Shown here: in pieces, positions 60,970 to 64,000 of the stretch
How the letters are laid out: every line of letters begins with the position of its first letter
Numbering within the stretch: the stretch's first letter is position 1
Assembly (NCBI RefSeq): GCF_900182695.1
Contig: NZ_FXTK01000014.1
Coordinates: 1-64,000, forward strand
Reading direction: 5' to 3'
DNA from: Paracoccus laeviglucosivorans
Lineage (GTDB): Bacteria > Pseudomonadota > Alphaproteobacteria > Rhodobacterales > Rhodobacteraceae
Length of the DNA stretch: 64,000 nucleotides
Notes under the pieces: generated by a model
Databases searched by the model: none
What the model was told of the DNA's origin: nothing
The model's input: the letters and a program-made list of their open reading frames with translations, nothing else
Made by a program: the position numbers and the translations under genes

Positions 60970-62313
60970 ATGCACATGGAGTTGGAGCATCGCGCCGGAA
61001 TAGATCCGGTCGATGAGCGTCTACCGCTCAGGAATCTCGTTCTTTACGGCCTCCAGCACGTGCTGGTCATGGCCGCCTCGCCCATTACGGCGGTCTTTCT
61101 GGTCGCGCAAACGCTGGGTTTCGAGCCCGCATTGACCGTCTCGATCATCAGCGCGACCTTCCTGGTTTGCGGTATCGGGTCGCTCCTGCAAAGTTTCGGC
61201 CCGGTGGGGCTGGGTGCCAGGCTTCCATTCATCATGGTGCCGGGGGGCGCGCCGATTGCGATTTTCCTGGCAATCGCCACCCAGACTGACATTCAGACAG
61301 CGGTTGGCGCAGTGCTTATGACGGGCGTCTTCTACTTTGTCTCGCTCCCTGTGTTTCGCCGTCTGCTGCGGTTCTTCCCGCCAATCGTAGTGGGCACGAT
61401 GCTGCTTTTGGTCGCGATCAATCTTGTCAAGATCTATGGCGGCACCATCACCGGCAAGCCAGGCAGCGAAAATTTTGCCGATCCGGTGAATGTCGGGCTC
61501 GCGCTGGCAACCATCGCGCTGACTGTGATATTTTCGAGGGTCTTCACCGGGACATTGCAGCGGATATCGGTCATGCTGGGGCTGATTGCGGGGACGCTTC
61601 TCGCAGCGGTTCTTGGGCGGCTGGACACCACGGGTGTCATGCAAGGCGCGCTGATCGCAGTGCCGCAGCTGTTTCCCTTTGGGGTGCCGAAGTTCGATAT
61701 TGTCGCATCCTTGCCGCTGATCATTTTTTCGATCATTTCCATGGCTGAAGCGACCGGCCAGACCATCGCCACGGCCGAGATCGTGGATCGCAAGGGGGAT
61801 GCCCATACCATCGTGCCGCGCACCATCCGGGGCGATGCCGTGGCCTCGATTCTGGGCGGCCTGTTTGGCACCTCACTGATCATTACCTCGGGCGAAAATG
61901 TCGGCATAGTTCGTGCAACTGGCGTGCGGTCCCGCTATGTCACCGCGGCGGCCGGGGTGATCCTGATGGTGATCGCGCTGATCGCGCCCGTGTCCAGGCT
62001 GGCAAGTGTCCTGCCCGGCGCAGTCGTTGGCGGCACCGCGATCATTGTCTTTTCGATCATCGGCGTGATCGGCATCCATGTCCTGAGCCGCGTTGACCTG
62101 CGCGATCACGGCGCGATGTTCACCTTGGCCTCGGGCCTGGCGATGGGCCTGATGCCGATCCTGGTGCCCGGGATCTACAGCCAGTTCCCGCAATGGTCGC
62201 AGATGATCCTGGGCAACGGCTTGGCGATGGGCACGGTCACCGCCGCGCTTGTCAACGCCGTGTTCCAGATCAGGACCTCCAAGCAACATGAAACCGTGGA
62301 GAACATGCATTGA
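60970..62313 (+). CDS. NCS2-family nucleobase permease (xanthine/uracil type)
   Basis: This 447-residue membrane protein of the NCS2 (NAT) family has about 12-14 helices. The family motif appears as SGENVGIVRATGVRSR (about 310-325), and the eighth-helix glutamate is in ISMAEATGQTIATAE. It is a proton-coupled symporter of xanthine, uric acid or uracil-like bases. Three ATGs lie close together (60964, 60970, 60976). I use 60970 as AGGGGA is seven bases upstream. It overlaps the amidohydrolase start and is divergent from the LacI gene. Confidence 0.87.
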   Translation: MHMELEHRAGIDPVDERLPLRNLVLYGLQHVLVMAASPITAVFLVAQTLGFEPALTVSIISATFLVCGIGSLLQSFGPVGLGARLPFIMVPGGAPIAIFLAIATQTDIQTAVGAVLMTGVFYFVSLPVFRRLLRFFPPIVVGTMLLLVAINLVKIYGGTITGKPGSENFADPVNVGLALATIALTVIFSRVFTGTLQRISVMLGLIAGTLLAAVLGRLDTTGVMQGALIAVPQLFPFGVPKFDIVASLPLIIFSIISMAEATGQTIATAEIVDRKGDAHTIVPRTIRGDAVASILGGLFGTSLIITSGENVGIVRATGVRSRYVTAAAGVILMVIALIAPVSRLASVLPGAVVGGTAIIVFSIIGVIGIHVLSRVDLRDHGAMFTLASGLAMGLMPILVPGIYSQFPQWSQMILGNGLAMGTVTAALVNAVFQIRTSKQHETVENMH

Positions 62314-63707
62314 CCGACTTTGGCCAAGCCTTCGCATCAACTGAAAACCTGATCGTGGCGCCGGGGCAGCTATTGCTGGCATCAGGTCCACGGACGGGAA
62401 TGGCGGTCCTGTTGAAGGCGGGCCGCTTCGCCGAGATTGCCGAGGCGGCCGAACTGCGCGCACGTAATCCGGGTTCCGGATGGCTTGAACTACCCCATCA
62501 CCTGATGATGCCGGGCTTCATCGACACGCATACCCATCTTACGCAATCGCTCGGCAAGTCGCTGGTCTTCGGCGAACCATCCGAGATATTCCGCCGCATC
62601 TGGGTGCCGCTTGAAGGCAGTCTGGATGAACGCATGGTCTATCTGTCCGCCAAGCTTTCAGCGCTTGAATGTCTTCGCGGTGGCTTCACGACTGCGGTCG
62701 ATGCCGGCACGCGCTCGGCGGGGCATGTCGACCGCCTGGCCGACGCGGCACGCGAAACCGGGCTGCGGGTTGTCATAGCCCGTATCTGCAACGATCTCGG
62801 TGGCACGGCAGAGATCCTTGACCAAAAGAGCATCCTTGGGGCGGCCGAGGCACACCTTGCCCAATACGACAACGATCCCCTGATCCATCCGTCGCTTGCG
62901 ATTTCGATCCCCGAGGCGGCGAGCGATGGAATGCTGCGTGACGTCGCGGCGATGGCGGCGCGGGCAGGGGCCATCTTCCAGACGCATGTGAACGAGCATC
63001 TGGTCGCGGTCGAGCGGTCCCTGGTGGCCTGCGGCCACCGTCCGCTGGAACATCTGGCCCATGTTGGCGCGCTTGGTCCGCAGACTTTGATCGCTCATTC
63101 CACGTTGGTCACACCGTCCGAGCTGAACATCCTGCGCGACACTGGCACAGCGGTGGCCTATAACCCTGTGGCCTCGGTCTGGAAGGGCAATGCCGTCGCG
63201 CCAGCACTGCAGATGCATGCACTTGGCATACGTTTCGGGCTTGGCACCGACGGGACCCGCGCGGACGGTTTCAGGCTGATGGATGCTGCGGAAAGTTTGC
63301 AGCGTGCCACCTATGGCCTTGCCTCCGGAGATAGTTCCTGCGGAGCGGGCTGGCTGTGGCTGGACGCGGCAACCCGCATGGCGGCAGAGGCCAGCGGGCT
63401 GGCCGCCATCACCGGTCAAATCGCGCCGGGCCTGGCCGCCGATTTTCTCTTGGTGGACCTCGACCGACCCGAGTTCCTGCCGTCGCATGATCTAAGCTGG
63501 GAGTTGGTCCGCTATGGCAACCGTGACCAGATCGACGCTGTCTTCACCTGCGGGCAGCTTCGGATGGTGAAAGGCTGGCCTGTCGATTGGGACGCCAGTG
63601 CCTTGATGGCCGAGGTCCGGGACAGGGCAGGCCCGGCAATTGCCACGGCACAGATCCAGCGCGTTCATCAGACGGCCGATAGCCTGAGCTCCATGAGGCC
63701 CGCGTGA
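62310..63707 (+). CDS. Amidohydrolase, guanine/purine deaminase-like (ATZ/TRZ family)
   Basis: This 465-residue metal-dependent hydrolase of the amidohydrolase superfamily has the metal ligands HxH in MPGFIDTHTHLTQS, His in FQTHVNEHLVAVE, His in LIAHSTLV and Asp in LGTDGTRADGF. It belongs to the group with guanine deaminase and triazine hydrolases and probably deaminates a purine or related ring. The start is TTG at 62310, overlapping the permease stop (TTGA), so import and hydrolysis are coupled. The exact base is not settled by sequence. Confidence 0.83.
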   Translation: MTDFGQAFASTENLIVAPGQLLLASGPRTGMAVLLKAGRFAEIAEAAELRARNPGSGWLELPHHLMMPGFIDTHTHLTQSLGKSLVFGEPSEIFRRIWVPLEGSLDERMVYLSAKLSALECLRGGFTTAVDAGTRSAGHVDRLADAARETGLRVVIARICNDLGGTAEILDQKSILGAAEAHLAQYDNDPLIHPSLAISIPEAASDGMLRDVAAMAARAGAIFQTHVNEHLVAVERSLVACGHRPLEHLAHVGALGPQTLIAHSTLVTPSELNILRDTGTAVAYNPVASVWKGNAVAPALQMHALGIRFGLGTDGTRADGFRLMDAAESLQRATYGLASGDSSCGAGWLWLDAATRMAAEASGLAAITGQIAPGLAADFLLVDLDRPEFLPSHDLSWELVRYGNRDQIDAVFTCGQLRMVKGWPVDWDASALMAEVRDRAGPAIATAQIQRVHQTADSLSSMRPA

Positions 63708-64000
63708 CCCTGACGATCTTCCTGACCCTGTCACTTTTGGTTGGTGGCGCTGCATTCATTCAGGGTGCCGTCGGCATCGGATTTGCGCTGATCATGGCTC
63801 CGATCCTTGGCTTCGTCGATACAACCTACCTGCCGGTCACATTGCTGGTCCTGATGCTTCCGCTCAATGCCTTGGTGGCTTGGAGAGAACGACGCGCCAT
63901 CGACCGACAGGGCGCAAGCTGGATCACCGCCGGTCGTTTTTTCGGCACGTTCCTGGGCATGGCGATCCTGTTTGCGCTTTCGGTCCGACAGCTGGAAATC
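63704..64000 (+). CDS. TauE/SafE-family membrane exporter, cut by window end
   Basis: This partial frame begins with GTG at 63704, overlapping the amidohydrolase stop, and covers the first 99 residues. It reads TIFLTLSLLVGGAAFIQGAVGIGFALIM, the N-terminal glycine-rich helix of TauE/SafE proteins (DUF81), then further hydrophobic segments. The family is known for sulfite or organosulfur export, and some members sit in purine or pyrimidine clusters with unclear cargo. Translational coupling suggests it carries a product of this pathway. Confidence 0.8.
   Translation, partial: MTLTIFLTLSLLVGGAAFIQGAVGIGFALIMAPILGFVDTTYLPVTLLVLMLPLNALVAWRERRAIDRQGASWITAGRFFGTFLGMAILFALSVRQLEI

Noticed and set aside
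1..64000. CRISPR arrays, tRNA and rRNA genes
   Set aside because: No regularly spaced repeats and no cloverleaf or rRNA sequences were seen on reading either strand.

Overview
The window looks like part of an extrachromosomal replicon (plasmid or chromid) of a GC-rich alphaproteobacterium, most likely Paracoccus or a close relative in the Rhodobacteraceae. The evidence is a Rep_3-type initiator divergent from parAB at 1.9-5.7 kb, no rRNA, tRNA or ribosomal genes, alphaproteobacterial gene families (HWE kinase, HvrA/H-NS-like protein, TctABC, Atu4866 family), and a gene content dominated by catabolic operons with ABC, TTT, CitMHS and NCS2 transporters and LysR, GntR and LacI regulators. Genus is inferred from gene style only.

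Layout. 0-1.7 kb: sparse DNA with a MobA/MocA-like nucleotidyltransferase. 1.86-5.70 kb: replication/partition module (parB-parA leftward, AT-rich origin with direct repeats, rep rightward) bracketed by copies of the palindrome ATTGCCAATTGGCAAT. 5.9-10.0 kb: L-threonate dehydrogenase-like enzyme, inositol-phosphatase family protein, H-NS-like protein and an orphan HWE sensor kinase. 10.0-19.7 kb: one nine-gene leftward block (DapA-like lyase, aldehyde dehydrogenase, FAD oxidase, LysR, betaine-type ABC transporter, proline-racemase-family enzyme) that matches the hydroxyproline or hydroxyproline-betaine degradation layout but has an unusual racemase active site. 20.4-24.6 kb: small membrane protein, hybrid kinase and REC-GGDEF protein. 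24.7-28.5 kb: sugar-acid module (double-headed GntR, UxaA/GarD dehydratase, FAH-fold enzyme). 28.5-35.8 kb: sulfonate module ssuABCD plus an msuE-like FMN reductase, with a ketopantoate-reductase-like enzyme and a DadA/HypO-like oxidase between them.

35.9-47.8 kb: two related carboxylate-catabolism cassettes. One has tctCBA, an RraA-like aldolase, a D-2-hydroxyacid dehydrogenase and a LysR. The other has a CitMHS carrier, a DUF1932 dehydrogenase, a second RraA-like protein, an LldD-like oxidase and a paralogous LysR. At 48.9-51.9 kb is a 988-residue protein joining a SerC-like PLP aminotransferase to a SerA-like 2-hydroxyacid dehydrogenase, the most unusual gene here. 52.0-56.0 kb is a mobile-element scar: an IS3 element split by an intact IS110-family element, a frameshifted second IS110 transposase and a broken NAD-epimerase gene. 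56.4-59.5 kb holds an SDR/Atu4866 pair with its LysR, small secreted proteins and a CsbD protein. 59.8-64.0 kb holds a LacI regulator facing an NCS2 nucleobase permease, an amidohydrolase and a TauE/SafE exporter cut by the window end, with two LacI-type operator repeats between them.

The common theme is uptake and oxidation of small nitrogen-, sulfur- and carboxyl-containing compounds, each module paired with its own transporter and regulator.
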